In this document: positions 53,471-62,267 of the stretch, one piece after another | How positions within the stretch are numbered: the first letter of the stretch is position 1 | How the letters are laid out: the number at the start of each line of letters is the position of its first letter | DNA from: Haematospirillum jordaniae | Lineage (GTDB): Bacteria; Pseudomonadota; Alphaproteobacteria; Rhodospirillales; Rhodospirillaceae | Reading direction: 5' to 3' | Assembly: GCF_001611975.1 (NCBI RefSeq) | Contig: NZ_CP014525.1 | Location: 1,728,001 to 1,792,000 of the forward strand | Length of the DNA stretch: 64,000 nucleotides | The notes under the pieces: generated by a model | What the model was told of the DNA's origin: nothing | The model's database searches: none | Seen by the model: only the letters and a program-made list of their open reading frames with translations | Position numbers and translations under genes: made by a program

Positions 53471-55525
53471 TCAATCACGAACAGTCTTGTCAATGAAGGT
53501 CGCATAAGTACGAACAAACGTCGGTCGAAGATGAGCGCCGTCTTTATAGATCGGGGAGCCAGACGCATCCAAAGAATCGCATCTTTCATTACACAAGTAA
53601 TCTATTGGTTTTATCACCGTGGCACCAGATTCGCTTGCAATTCTGGCTAAATCAGATTGGATTGCCCCGTACTTGATTGCGAGTGAGGCGCTATCTATAC
53701 CGCCATCTCTTACCTGAAAAACATTTGGGAAGTGTGTAAGCCGACGTTGGACGATGTACTTTGGATCAAGCTCATTTCCGGTCGGAATATTTAGAACGAT
53801 AAAAACTTTCTTTTTATGATTTACCAAATCGCGGATAAAAGAGGACAAGTTAGCCAACGCGGCGTGGTAGGAGTCGCTTCCGTACTCAATTTTTTGCGTA
53901 AGACCATATCCACTTGACAAATACCCGTTCCATTGAGCTCCAATTACCACATTATCAATACCATCTCTGTTAATTGCGAGATAAAGCGCATCTCGTACGA
54001 GATTTTCGCAATGAGCATGCGGCTGATCAAATTTCATGCCTGGAACAGGAAAGCATCCACCACCTGTTTTAAATAAAGCGGTGTTTGTTTTTTCTGGCGA
54101 ATTTTTAATAAGTTCCGCAACTCTTGGATAGAATTGCTCAATATTTGAATCGCCAATAAAAAGAGTGGTATTTACGATCTTTGAGTTTTGGGTAAAAAAG
54201 TCAACCCCCTTAAAATTTTGTTGAGAAAGCGCCCCGGGATAATCCCACTCCCCAGCAGCTATTGATATCTTATTAAACTGCTCAACCCTAAAGGCCATAC
54301 CATCCCTTTGGTATGTGAAATATCCCAAGCTACCTAATGCGACCATTAGAGAAGCCAAAAAATAGACCTTTATTCTCTCATTCTTCCCGAATCTTAGTGG
54401 GTGCTCGATAAATTTATAAGTCACCCAAGAAAGGGCTATGGCAATTGCTACTGCAGCAATACGGATTAATTTTCCTGGCTCGCTGCCCTCAATGATCCTA
54501 GCGAAAGAAAGCAGTGGCCAGTGCCAGAGATAAAGTGGAAAGCTGATAATGCCAAACCAGACCATGACCCGGTTAGATAGAATGTTTCGATTGAACCAAG
54601 TGTTAGGGCCTGCCGCGATGATTGAGACTGCGCCGAGAACAGGCAATAATGCCCATGTACTAGGAAACGGCTTCTCTTTTGTAATATAAATCAAGCTAAG
54701 CGCAATAAGCAGTGCGCCAAAGATTGATTGAAAATTTTGGAGAAAATAGCCATTTTCTTTTAGCGGTTGAGCATAAATAGTCTTGCCAAGCCAGCTGTTT
54801 AGTTTCACACCAAATCTGGTCTGAACTTGAAATTTTTTAATAGTTACATATGCGAGCAGGGAGCCTGCAATCAACTCCCAAAAACGAGTTTGCGGCGAAT
54901 AAAAATCTGCCACTCCATCGGCACGATATTTAGATAAATTCAGGCCAAATGAAAGAAAAGCCAGAAGCATCGCAATCGTGAAAAGATTAAAATTCTTCTT
55001 CCAAGCCAACCACAAAATAAACGGCCAAAAGATGTAAAACTGTTCTTCAATCCCTAAGCTCCACAAATGTAGAAGCGGCTTTGTTTCGGCTACTGCGTCA
55101 AAATAGCCACTTTCGTCCCAAAGTACAAAGTTAGAGACAAAACCAGCGCCTGCAGCAATGTGTTTTCCAAGCTGTTTATACTCGTCAGCAAGAAGAACAA
55201 ACCAGCCAAACGCATAGCAGGAAATTAGGACAAAAAGTAGTGCAGGAAAGATGCGGCGAATTCGACGACAATAAAAATCAAAAAAACTGAAAGAGTTCCG
55301 TTCAAGGCTGCTGAAAATAATGGTGGAAATCAAGAAGCCGGAGATCACAAAAAACACATCGACCCCAACGAATCCACCCTTTAGCAGACGAGGGAAGGCG
55401 TGATACACCACAACCGAAAGAACGGCGACCGCACGCAGCCCATCGATATCTGGTCGATATTTTGGGTGCACAAGATGCCCCGATGGCGGCGGAGTATTTT
55501 CTTCTTGGTTTTTGTTTATTATCAT
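53471..55525 (-). CDS. OafA-type membrane O-acyltransferase with SGNH domain
   Basis: A 684-residue protein. Residues about 20-400 form an acyltransferase-3 domain with about ten membrane helices: YRPDIDGLRAVAVLSVVVYHAF, GGFVGVDVFFVISGFLIS, FDFYCRRIRRIFPAL and LLHLWSLGIEEQFYIFWP. The C-terminal SGNH domain starts near 455 with TLFIGDSNIEQFYPR and ends with IYKDGAHL. Such fusions acetylate O-antigen or other surface sugars. It is far more AT-rich than the rest of the island and transcribed opposite, so it is probably later-acquired cargo. It is intact. Confidence 0.9.
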   Translation of the reverse strand: MIINKNQEENTPPPSGHLVHPKYRPDIDGLRAVAVLSVVVYHAFPRLLKGGFVGVDVFFVISGFLISTIIFSSLERNSFSFFDFYCRRIRRIFPALLFVLISCYAFGWFVLLADEYKQLGKHIAAGAGFVSNFVLWDESGYFDAVAETKPLLHLWSLGIEEQFYIFWPFILWLAWKKNFNLFTIAMLLAFLSFGLNLSKYRADGVADFYSPQTRFWELIAGSLLAYVTIKKFQVQTRFGVKLNSWLGKTIYAQPLKENGYFLQNFQSIFGALLIALSLIYITKEKPFPSTWALLPVLGAVSIIAAGPNTWFNRNILSNRVMVWFGIISFPLYLWHWPLLSFARIIEGSEPGKLIRIAAVAIAIALSWVTYKFIEHPLRFGKNERIKVYFLASLMVALGSLGYFTYQRDGMAFRVEQFNKISIAAGEWDYPGALSQQNFKGVDFFTQNSKIVNTTLFIGDSNIEQFYPRVAELIKNSPEKTNTALFKTGGGCFPVPGMKFDQPHAHCENLVRDALYLAINRDGIDNVVIGAQWNGYLSSGYGLTQKIEYGSDSYHAALANLSSFIRDLVNHKKKVFIVLNIPTGNELDPKYIVQRRLTHFPNVFQVRDGGIDSASLAIKYGAIQSDLARIASESGATVIKPIDYLCNERCDSLDASGSPIYKDGAHLRPTFVRTYATFIDKTVRD

Positions 55526-55639
55526 AGAGCGACTTGGTTTCTTGTTAAGAAAGTATCCTAAACGGATGCGATGTGCACCGATATGATTTTACACTAGGGT
55601 CACATATAGCAACAATCGCACCCTCCTCCAAGGATTATC

Positions 55640-55669
55640 GGCGGAAGCTGCGAGATTTGAGCTCACGAA
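55640..55669 (-). repeat. internal tRNA-Ser 3'-end-like site
   Basis: This segment matches the intact tRNA-Ser 3' end (58224-58253) at 26 of 30 positions, with the blocks GGCGGAAGC, GAGATT and CTCACGAA unchanged and in the same orientation. It lies in the middle of the island, between the acyltransferase and the next gene. It may be the boundary of a second, nested or tandem element. Confidence 0.6.
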
Positions 55670-55713
55670 CAATTTCGCTTGCTCGGGCGCTGTGCCTGTA
55701 ACTACGCTTCGGT

Positions 55714-56085
55714 TTACCTGCTGATGCCCAAGAACTTGCGGCGAGCGTAGAACTCACAACTGACGTTGTTCGGATTCCAGCCGTAGGCAGGTGCAACCGC
55801 CTTCGCCTCCTTGACGGTAGCAGCAGGGTTCGCATCGAGCCACGCCCACACAGCAGCGCACGCTCCGCCAGCCTTCGGACGCTTGACCCCGTTGCGTTCC
55901 TCCTGCTCGACCTTGGGCGACTTGCTGGATGTGGTCACCTTCTCCCGCTTCACAGGTGCCGCGCTCTCCTTCCAGCCGAAGCGCACCTCATCCCCGTTCT
56001 TATGAACCGTGATGGCAACCCGTTCGCTCGGTATGCCAGCAGCTAGACCAGCGCGGCGGGTGTAAGTCTCGGTCGATTGCTTCAT
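55714..56085 (-). CDS. hypothetical island protein
   Basis: A 123-residue basic protein starting MKQSTETYTRRAGLAAGIP. The middle is lysine-rich and disordered; the end (AAVWAWLDANPAATVKEAKAVA, then YGWNPNNVSCEFYARRKFLG) looks like a small folded DNA-binding-like domain. I recognise no family by name. A good GGAGAA site precedes the ATG at 56085. It reads away from the next small genes, with about 350 bases of non-coding DNA between (56086-56439), in which I see only a short TCCGG-CAA-CCGGA inverted repeat. Confidence 0.5.
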   Translation of the reverse strand: MKQSTETYTRRAGLAAGIPSERVAITVHKNGDEVRFGWKESAAPVKREKVTTSSKSPKVEQEERNGVKRPKAGGACAAVWAWLDANPAATVKEAKAVAPAYGWNPNNVSCEFYARRKFLGISR

Positions 56086-56439
56086 GTTGTTCTCCTTTTC
56101 GTTGATGGCAACGCAATTAAAGAATGTGTCTCCGGCAACCGGAAAGCGATTAGCTCGGCAACCACAGGCTAAACATGGAACAGGAAATATCTAGTTCAAC
56201 GTTTGCGGCTTGTAAGCGATTGGAATTGTTCCGCTTTGTCGTCGGTCGTCGCTTCCCATTTAGCGTATGTGCAGCATTTGCCTGAAATTGGGTCGTGCGA
56301 ACAACCGGCAAGCGCACCGACAAAAATGACACGAAACCACTACTTATAGCATGTTTGACGGAAGCAAGCTCTATATGTAGTGCCTTACTGCGTAATTTGC
56401 CCTACGCTGCGTCATCAGTTAATCAGCAGCAGAGAAACC

Positions 56440-56932
56440 ATGTCCAAAAACGCCGAGTATCAGGAGGCCTACCGCAAGCGGCGCGAAGCCGACAACGCAT
56501 GGCCTACCTCGGCGGCGCAGCCCGCGACGCTGTGGTAACGACCAGCATCCAGCAGGGCATCACCCGCAAGGATGCACTTGAGCAGTTGATTCAAAAAGGA
56601 GCAGCAACCATGCAAAGCCAATTCCGACGCGACGACCCGGCCACTGACCCTGTCAGCAAGCCGCGCACCGTCAAACCAGTTTCCCAATCAGCAACCCCAA
56701 GAAAGGACGTATCACCCATGACCACGACGACCCCGGCACCGGCACGACCGAGCCAAATGACCGCAGCGGAAGCCTTCGAGCTTGACCGCTTCAAGCAATC
56801 CTTGCCCAACGCAATTGTCGCCTCGGAACTTGACCAGAAGGCGCACGCCTTCAACGGGGGCGACACAGCGGCGCTCGGCGCAAGGCTGCATTCGAGGCGC
56901 AACTGAACGCCACCAACCAGCATCGCAAGTAA
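56440..56932 (+). pseudogene. hypothetical island gene with two frameshifts
   Basis: It begins MSKNAEYQEAYRKRREADNA at ATG 56440. A missing base near 56500 moves the continuation MAYLGGAARDAVVTTSIQQG, then ITRKDALEQLIQKGAATMQ, to another frame. That frame runs on through FELDRFKQSLPNAIVASELDQK to GGDTAAL, and a second shift near 56882 is needed to reach AAFEAQLNATNQHRK and a stop at 56932. The protein family is unknown to me. A downstream ATG at 56610 with AAGGAG could still give a 98-residue product. Confidence 0.5.
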
Positions 56933-56981
56933 TCACCAACCACAAGGAGCAAACAAGCTGCGCGAAACTCTCGCCAGCGTT

Positions 56982-57483
56982 ATGCAGAAGCAAACCGAAG
57001 CCCGCGGCGAATACGACCTGCTTCATTCGCAATGGCACGAAGCCGCCGCCAAGGGCGACGACGCAAAAGCCGACAAGCTGGAAATTGAGATTGAGCGCAC
57101 GCGGAGGCTAATTCAACGCTTGGGGCTTCGGCGCACCAGCCTTGAGCAGGACATTGGCAGTGCCGAAGAAGTGGACCACGCCGCCCATGCTGCGAAGCTA
57201 AAAGCGACCGCTGACAAGCATCCTTGCCCGTGCTGGCAAGCGCATTGCTGACATGGAACCGCTGGCTAAGGCGCTTGCCAAGCTGGTGGATGAACTGGAG
57301 GCGGACTTTGCCGACTGGAAGGCATCCCGGTACTACACCACGCAGGCCGGGGCAGTTCCGGAGGGCTTCGCCTCGCAAGAGAATGACGCACTTGTGCGCC
57401 GCGTTACCGATTCGCTCGGCATGTCCCGAGTCCGCGCCAGCAACATTGCAAAAGAGATGAGCCGGGTATCGGTTTTCATGTAA
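56982..57483 (+). pseudogene. hypothetical coiled-coil island gene, frameshifted
   Basis: The first part (MQKQTEARGEYDLLHSQWHE, then DKLEIEIERTRRLIQRLGLR) is a coiled coil that ends in a wrong tail at 57251. The second part in the next frame (RAGKRIADMEPLAKALAKLVDE, then RVTDSLGMSRVRASNIAKEM) joins naturally with a one-base shift near 57220. An upstream in-frame stretch (ANKLRETLASV) and AAGGAG at 56942 suggest that the original start was earlier. No family recognised. Confidence 0.5.
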
Positions 57484-57544
57484 CTGAACAGAACGGCGTA
57501 ACCTGCGGCACTGCCGCATAAGTGCCTGTCCATCGGAGTACCGA

Positions 57545-58138
57545 ATGATTAAGACAGGCAAAGGCCCGAAGGCCATCACCAGCGTCAAGAGCATCCGCGA
57601 AGCAGAACAACGCGCTGAGATGCTTTCCCTTCGCTTGGAGGGAAAAACCCTCGAACAGATTGGCGCCCACATGAACGTCGGCGCGGACACGGTGCATCGT
57701 GTTATCAGCCGGGCGCTCACCTCGGTAACGAAAGAACCAGCCGAAGAACTGCTGACCCTTGAGCTAGGCCGCTGTGACGTTCTGCTGACCGAGGCCATGC
57801 AGACCGTTAAAGCGTTCCACCCGCTTGTGAGCGCTGGCCGTGTGGTTAGCGCACCCATGCTCAACAACCAAGGCGAGCCGATACGCAACCCCGAAACCGG
57901 CGACGTGCTGACGCGGGTGCTAGAGGACAAAGCGCCGAAACTTGCGGCCATCCATGTAGCAGTCAAGGTGATGGAACGACGCGCCAAATTGCTGCGCTAT
58001 GTGCCTGTGCTGTCGCTGGTTGCAATGCTGACCGGTGCTGCGGTGGTGGGCCATGCTTACCGGGGCGCTTACCGCTTCGCTGCGGTGCTTACCATCTGCT
58101 TACCGCTCGGTTTTACTCCCTGCGCTGATTGGCGTTGA
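57545..58138 (+). CDS. helix-turn-helix protein, terminase small subunit-like, altered C-terminus
   Basis: A 197-residue ORF. Residues about 15-60 form a sigma-like helix-turn-helix (RAEMLSLRLEGKTLEQIGAHM, then VGADTVHRVISRALTSV), followed by a helical region to VMERRAKLL at about residue 150. That far it resembles phage terminase small subunit-like proteins. The last 45 residues, after KLL, are hydrophobic and unlike, and coincide with GCTTACC repeats, so the true gene end was probably replaced at the island border. Confidence 0.5.
   Translation: MIKTGKGPKAITSVKSIREAEQRAEMLSLRLEGKTLEQIGAHMNVGADTVHRVISRALTSVTKEPAEELLTLELGRCDVLLTEAMQTVKAFHPLVSAGRVVSAPMLNNQGEPIRNPETGDVLTRVLEDKAPKLAAIHVAVKVMERRAKLLRYVPVLSLVAMLTGAAVVGHAYRGAYRFAAVLTICLPLGFTPCADWR
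58055..58104 (+). repeat. four GCTTACC repeats at the right island border
   Basis: GCTTACC occurs at 58055, 58067, 58087 and 58098 in the same direction, spaced 12, 20 and 11 bases, about 120 bases from tRNA-Ser. They may be arm-type recombination sites. Confidence 0.45.
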
Positions 58139-58222
58139 ATTTGCACTTGCATGTGGTCAGTTTCGGGGTTTTTCTTTGCTTACTTTGCGCCCCGCTGAAC
58201 TGCTCTAAGTACCTGTTTTTAT

Positions 58223-58310
58223 TGGCGGAAGCGGTGAGATTCGAACTCACGAAAGGTTGCCCTTTGCTGGTTTTCAAGACCAGTGCAATCGACCACTCTG
58301 CCACGCTTCC
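58223..58310 (-). tRNA. tRNA-Ser (anticodon UGA)
   Basis: On the minus strand the acceptor stem is GGAAGCG/CGCTTCC and the anticodon stem-loop CTGGTCTTGAAAACCAG holds TGA. A long class II variable arm (AAAGGG/CCTTT type) and T arm GTGAG-TTCGAAT-CTCAC follow, with CCA encoded. The gene is complete. The island lies just downstream of its 3' end, so the tRNA was the integration target. Confidence 0.95.
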
Positions 58311-58555
58311 TGCTCAGTACGCCAAAAAGAATCGACGTAATTCTCATCTCTGTTGCCATTTCAGCGTCCATAACCAGACGCTTCAGCAAGCAGGGCCATG
58401 TACCTATCCGACTTGATCCATTTCGTCCAGACCCTTTTTGTTTTACAGACCGCTTCTTTGCCATATTGCTCGTCTATATGCTCCATGAGACAACAACTGC
58501 CCACGCTGGGCTTTCATAGATGTGTTTCTGTGTCAGGTGGTCGTTGGAGACAGGC

Positions 58556-59848
58556 ATGGCCAATCCTCTTTCATCCCGTTGCGCGGTTCTTGTTACCGCG
58601 TTTGCCTTGGTCCTTGTTGGCTGTGCGGCCAGTCAGAAACAGGATGCTGGAGCAGGAGGTGCGCCGTCGGTGCGGCCTCTTTCTACGCAGGAGAAAGAGG
58701 ATTTCTCACGATGGCTTGCCTCTTTTGTGGCAGAAGCCGAGGCTGGCGGACTGAGCCAGCGTTCCTTGGCTTCCCTGCGAAATGTGCAGCCCAACGCCAC
58801 TGTTCTTGACCTTGATCGTCGGCAGCCCGAATTTGTGCGGACACTGCAGTCCTACGTCGGAAGCGCCGTTGACAAGAAGCGTGTTATGGAAGGCCAAGCG
58901 CTTCTGAGAAAACATGCGCGCATTTTGGCTCAAATTGAACAAGCGTATGGTGTTCAGCCCAGATTTATTGTCGCGTTCTGGGGAATGGAGACCTTTTATG
59001 GGCAAAATTTCGGAGGGTTCTTTGTCCCTGAGGCACTGGCGACCTTGGCTTGGGACCAGCGGAGGCCAGATTTTTTCAGGGCCCAGCTTCTGCAGGCGCT
59101 ATCCATTCTGGAAGAAGGCCACATAGAGCCAAAGCAGATGTATGGATCGTGGGCCGGAGCCATGGGGAATTTTCAGTTCATGCCTTCTACATTCCGTGCG
59201 CATGCTGTTGATCATGATCGTGATGGACGTATTGATATCTGGAGAAGTCTGCCGGATGCTTTTGCCTCTGCTGCTCGCTACCTTGCTGCGACTGGATGGA
59301 AGAGGGGGCAAACGTGGGGCCGTCAGGTCACTCTCCCGAAGTCATTCGATTTCAATCTTGCCGATCTTTCTGTTAGCAAACCGTTACACGAGTGGGCGCG
59401 TATAGGCGTAACCCAAGTTGGTGGCCAACCTTTGCCAAAAGGGCCTGATGCCATGCAGGGCAGTGTGATTGTACCGGAAGGAGCCAATGGCCCAGCGTTT
59501 TTAGTATACGATAACTTCCGCAGTATAATGGACTGGAATCGTTCTGTTCTTTATGCGCTGGCTGTTGGCCACCTTGCAGACCGGTTGGTCGGTGTCCAGC
59601 CCTTCTTGCTGGCCAGTACATCATCTTCTCCTTTGTCGCGCGCTGACATAGCGGATATGCAGAGCTTGCTGAACAAGGCCGGTTACGATGCAGGAACGCC
59701 GGATGGGGTGCCTGGATACAAGACACGCAACGCGGTCAGGGCGTTCCAGAATAAGGCTGGGCTGGTGCCCGATGCTTATCCCGGTCGGACTGTGCTTGAT
59801 GCTTTGCGTGCTGCCAACGTAGCAGGGCATGCCCCGCGCGATCCATAA
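58556..59848 (+). CDS. lytic murein transglycosylase (MltB family) with peptidoglycan-binding domain
   Basis: A 430-residue lipoprotein with the lipobox LVGC near residue 22. The catalytic domain shows YGVQPRFIVAFWGMETFYGQNFGG, here noted as AFWGMETFYG with the catalytic glutamate, then GSWAGAMGNFQFMPSTF and HDRDGRIDIWRSLPDAFASAARYL. A C-terminal PG_binding_1 domain (IADMQSLLNKAGYDAGTPDG) ends the protein. It cleaves peptidoglycan to anhydro-muropeptides. ATG 58556 follows GGAG and starts the signal peptide. It is the first core gene right of the island. Confidence 0.93.
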   Translation: MANPLSSRCAVLVTAFALVLVGCAASQKQDAGAGGAPSVRPLSTQEKEDFSRWLASFVAEAEAGGLSQRSLASLRNVQPNATVLDLDRRQPEFVRTLQSYVGSAVDKKRVMEGQALLRKHARILAQIEQAYGVQPRFIVAFWGMETFYGQNFGGFFVPEALATLAWDQRRPDFFRAQLLQALSILEEGHIEPKQMYGSWAGAMGNFQFMPSTFRAHAVDHDRDGRIDIWRSLPDAFASAARYLAATGWKRGQTWGRQVTLPKSFDFNLADLSVSKPLHEWARIGVTQVGGQPLPKGPDAMQGSVIVPEGANGPAFLVYDNFRSIMDWNRSVLYALAVGHLADRLVGVQPFLLASTSSSPLSRADIADMQSLLNKAGYDAGTPDGVPGYKTRNAVRAFQNKAGLVPDAYPGRTVLDALRAANVAGHAPRDP

Positions 59849-59984
59849 GGCTTCTGTTGCGCCTTTGTTGCAATCCCTTTACCCTGCCTTTTGGTCTTGA
59901 GCCTTGTTATTATAATGGGAAGATCTGCGGCAATCCTTCGAGGAAAACCGTCGGGCATCCCTTTGGGAACGGATCCGTAGTGGC

Positions 59985-60917
59985 ATGCGCTTGTTTTTTG
60001 TCCGGATATTTTTTCTTCTGATGGGAGCAAGCCTTGTTACGGGGTGCGCTGAAACACGTCTTGCAACAGATTTTGGCAAGGGGCAGCGGGTCGGAGCTTG
60101 GAAAATTGGCAAGCCCTACCAGATTAATGGGCAATGGTACTATCCGGCGGAAAACTGGAGCTACCGTCAGGAGGGTGTCGCCTCGTGGTATGGAGGGGAA
60201 TTCGGCGGGCGTGAAACGGCCAACGGGGAAGTTTTCGATCCCAATGCCTTGACAGCGGCACACAAGACGCTGCCTCTTCCCACCTTGGTAAGGGTAACCA
60301 ATCTGGAAAATGGTCGGGCCCTTGTTGTGCGGATCAATGACCGTGGACCGTTTGTGGGAGATCGGCTGATTGACATGTCACGCCGGGGCGCACAGCTTCT
60401 TGGTTTCAAGGATGCAGGTATGGCTAGGGTACGGGTTGAAATTCTGGAGAAAGAGAGCCGTATCCTGAAAGCCAAGGCCATTGCCGGCGGCGGTGATTCC
60501 ATGCCAGAGGTGGCCGCCGTGCCCCGGCCCCATGTGGTCAAGACGGAACTTCTTGACTCTCAGGTAGGTACGGAGCATCAGCTGCAGCGTGATGTTCCGC
60601 CTCCGGTAAAGCCGCATGGAATGGTTCCTCTACAGGGCGCAAGGAAAGAATCGGTTCCTGCGAAGAAGTCAGCGAAAGTGGTTGCATCCGGCAAAACGTG
60701 GGTACAGGTGGGGGCTTTCTCAAGCCGCAGCAGTGCGGAATCCTTGCGTAAGCGTTTGAGCTCTGTTCATGGTGGCGAAATTAGTTCTGTGAAGTCCAAG
60801 GGGCGCACGATGTTCAGGGTCCGTCTGGGGCCTTTTGCAAGCCAAGATGCGGCACGAAAAGTTGTTCCCCGCCTGAAGAAGCTTGGTGTTGACAAACCGC
60901 GTCTGTTAACAGAGTAG
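59985..60917 (+). CDS. rlpA: septal ring lytic transglycosylase RlpA
   Basis: A 310-residue lipoprotein (lipobox LVTGC) with a double-psi beta-barrel: GVASWYGGEFGGRETANGEVF, then AAHKTLPLPTLVRVTNLENGR and VRINDRGPFVGDRLIDMS. A C-terminal SPOR domain (WVQVGAFSSRSSAESLRKRL) targets denuded septal peptidoglycan. It acts in daughter cell separation. It lies between the transglycosylase and the D,D-carboxypeptidase, making a cell-wall cluster. Confidence 0.95.
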   Translation: MRLFFVRIFFLLMGASLVTGCAETRLATDFGKGQRVGAWKIGKPYQINGQWYYPAENWSYRQEGVASWYGGEFGGRETANGEVFDPNALTAAHKTLPLPTLVRVTNLENGRALVVRINDRGPFVGDRLIDMSRRGAQLLGFKDAGMARVRVEILEKESRILKAKAIAGGGDSMPEVAAVPRPHVVKTELLDSQVGTEHQLQRDVPPPVKPHGMVPLQGARKESVPAKKSAKVVASGKTWVQVGAFSSRSSAESLRKRLSSVHGGEISSVKSKGRTMFRVRLGPFASQDAARKVVPRLKKLGVDKPRLLTE

Positions 60918-61015
60918 AAACAGTATTGTGATCCGGCCAAACTTAACCTTGATGCGGTCGTATTGCCTGCTTATTTCGTTTCCTTGTCCTGAATGCAGAA
61001 TATCTGGGAAAAGCC

Positions 61016-62260
61016 ATGTGCGTTGCGCGTAATATGAAAGCAGGGAACCCATTGTTATCCGTCTCTAGGCTGGCATTCCGCCTTGCGCTTCTTGCAGGAT
61101 TTGCCGCTGTAGCGCCCTCTGCTTTTGCCTTTCCTGTAGATACAAAGGCACGCGAGGCCTATCTCGTCGATTATGAAACCGGGACGGTTTTGTACGATAA
61201 GAATGGCGATGTTCCGATGCCTCCCTCGTCAATGAGCAAGCTGATGACGACGGCCATGGTTTTTGAACGGCTGAAGGAAGGATCTCTCTCCTTTGATGAT
61301 GTATTCCGGGTTTCCCAGACCGCCTGGCGCAAAGGTGGTGCTGCGTCCGGTGGATCAACAATGTTCCTAGCCCCCAATTCTGAGGTAAGGGTAGAGGATC
61401 TGCTGAGGGGCGTGATTATTCAGTCTGGCAACGATGCCTGCATAGCACTTGCCGAGAATCTGATGGGGACTGAGGAAGCTTTTGCCAGCGCCATGAACAA
61501 AAAGGCAAAAGAAATTGGCCTTACGGGCAGTTATTTCATGAACTCGACAGGCCTGCCAGACGAGGGGCATGTGATGACCCCTCGCGATTTGGCTGTCTTG
61601 GCCAAGTACCTTATCCGGCATTTTCCTGAATATTATTCCATGTATGCGGAGAAGGAATTTACGCATAACAAGATCAGGCAGCAGAACCGCAACCCTCTTC
61701 TGTATACTATGACGGGCGCGGATGGCCTGAAAACAGGCCATACATCTGCTGCGGGATATGGTCTGACTGCCTCTGCACAGCGGGGAGACCGTCGGTTGAT
61801 CTTGGTTATCAATGGCCTGAAAAGCATGCAGGAGCGGGCTGATGAGGCCAACCGCCTGATGGATTGGGGCTTTGCCAACTTTGAGAACAGAACTTTGTTT
61901 GTTGCCGGAGATGCTGTTTCATCGGCCGATGTCTGGCTGGGTGAGCAAGAGATTGTGCCCTTGGCTGTTGCTCAGGATGTTCGCCTGACACTTCCTCGCC
62001 GTGCGTCAAGAAACTTAGAGATGAAAGCTGTTTTCACGGGGCCGGTTCCGGCACCGGTTCAGAAGGGGCAGCCTGTTGGAACATTGCGTATCAGCGGCAC
62101 GGATATGGCGCAGGCGATCGAGATTCCACTGGTTGCAGCTGCTGATGTACAAAAGCTGGGGCTCTTTGGTCGTATAGGGGCTGCAATCAATCATATGTTG
62201 TTTGGGGCCGCCCATAAAGATGATGGAGAGACGGTGCTGACTGTCTCGGCCAAAAGCTGA
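61016..62260 (+). CDS. D-alanyl-D-alanine carboxypeptidase (class A PBP, DacA/DacC type)
   Basis: A 414-residue periplasmic serine peptidase. A signal peptide ends SAFAFP. The SxxK motif is S72-MSK75, the SGN motif lies in IIQSGNDACIALAE, and KTG lies in DGLKTGHTSAAGYG. A C-terminal beta domain (about 285-385) and an amphipathic end that may anchor to the membrane follow. It trims the pentapeptide of peptidoglycan. The start is ATG 61016 behind GGGAAAAG; ATG 61034 is possible. It is 7 bases upstream of tmk. Confidence 0.95.
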   Translation: MCVARNMKAGNPLLSVSRLAFRLALLAGFAAVAPSAFAFPVDTKAREAYLVDYETGTVLYDKNGDVPMPPSSMSKLMTTAMVFERLKEGSLSFDDVFRVSQTAWRKGGAASGGSTMFLAPNSEVRVEDLLRGVIIQSGNDACIALAENLMGTEEAFASAMNKKAKEIGLTGSYFMNSTGLPDEGHVMTPRDLAVLAKYLIRHFPEYYSMYAEKEFTHNKIRQQNRNPLLYTMTGADGLKTGHTSAAGYGLTASAQRGDRRLILVINGLKSMQERADEANRLMDWGFANFENRTLFVAGDAVSSADVWLGEQEIVPLAVAQDVRLTLPRRASRNLEMKAVFTGPVPAPVQKGQPVGTLRISGTDMAQAIEIPLVAAADVQKLGLFGRIGAAINHMLFGAAHKDDGETVLTVSAKS

Positions 62261-62267
62261 GCGGGCA

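Noticed and set aside
56980..57987. 335-codon minus-strand ORF in the island
   Set aside because: It is antisense to the coiled-coil and terminase-like genes, whose own products look more protein-like; Ser/Arg-rich with no fold pattern.
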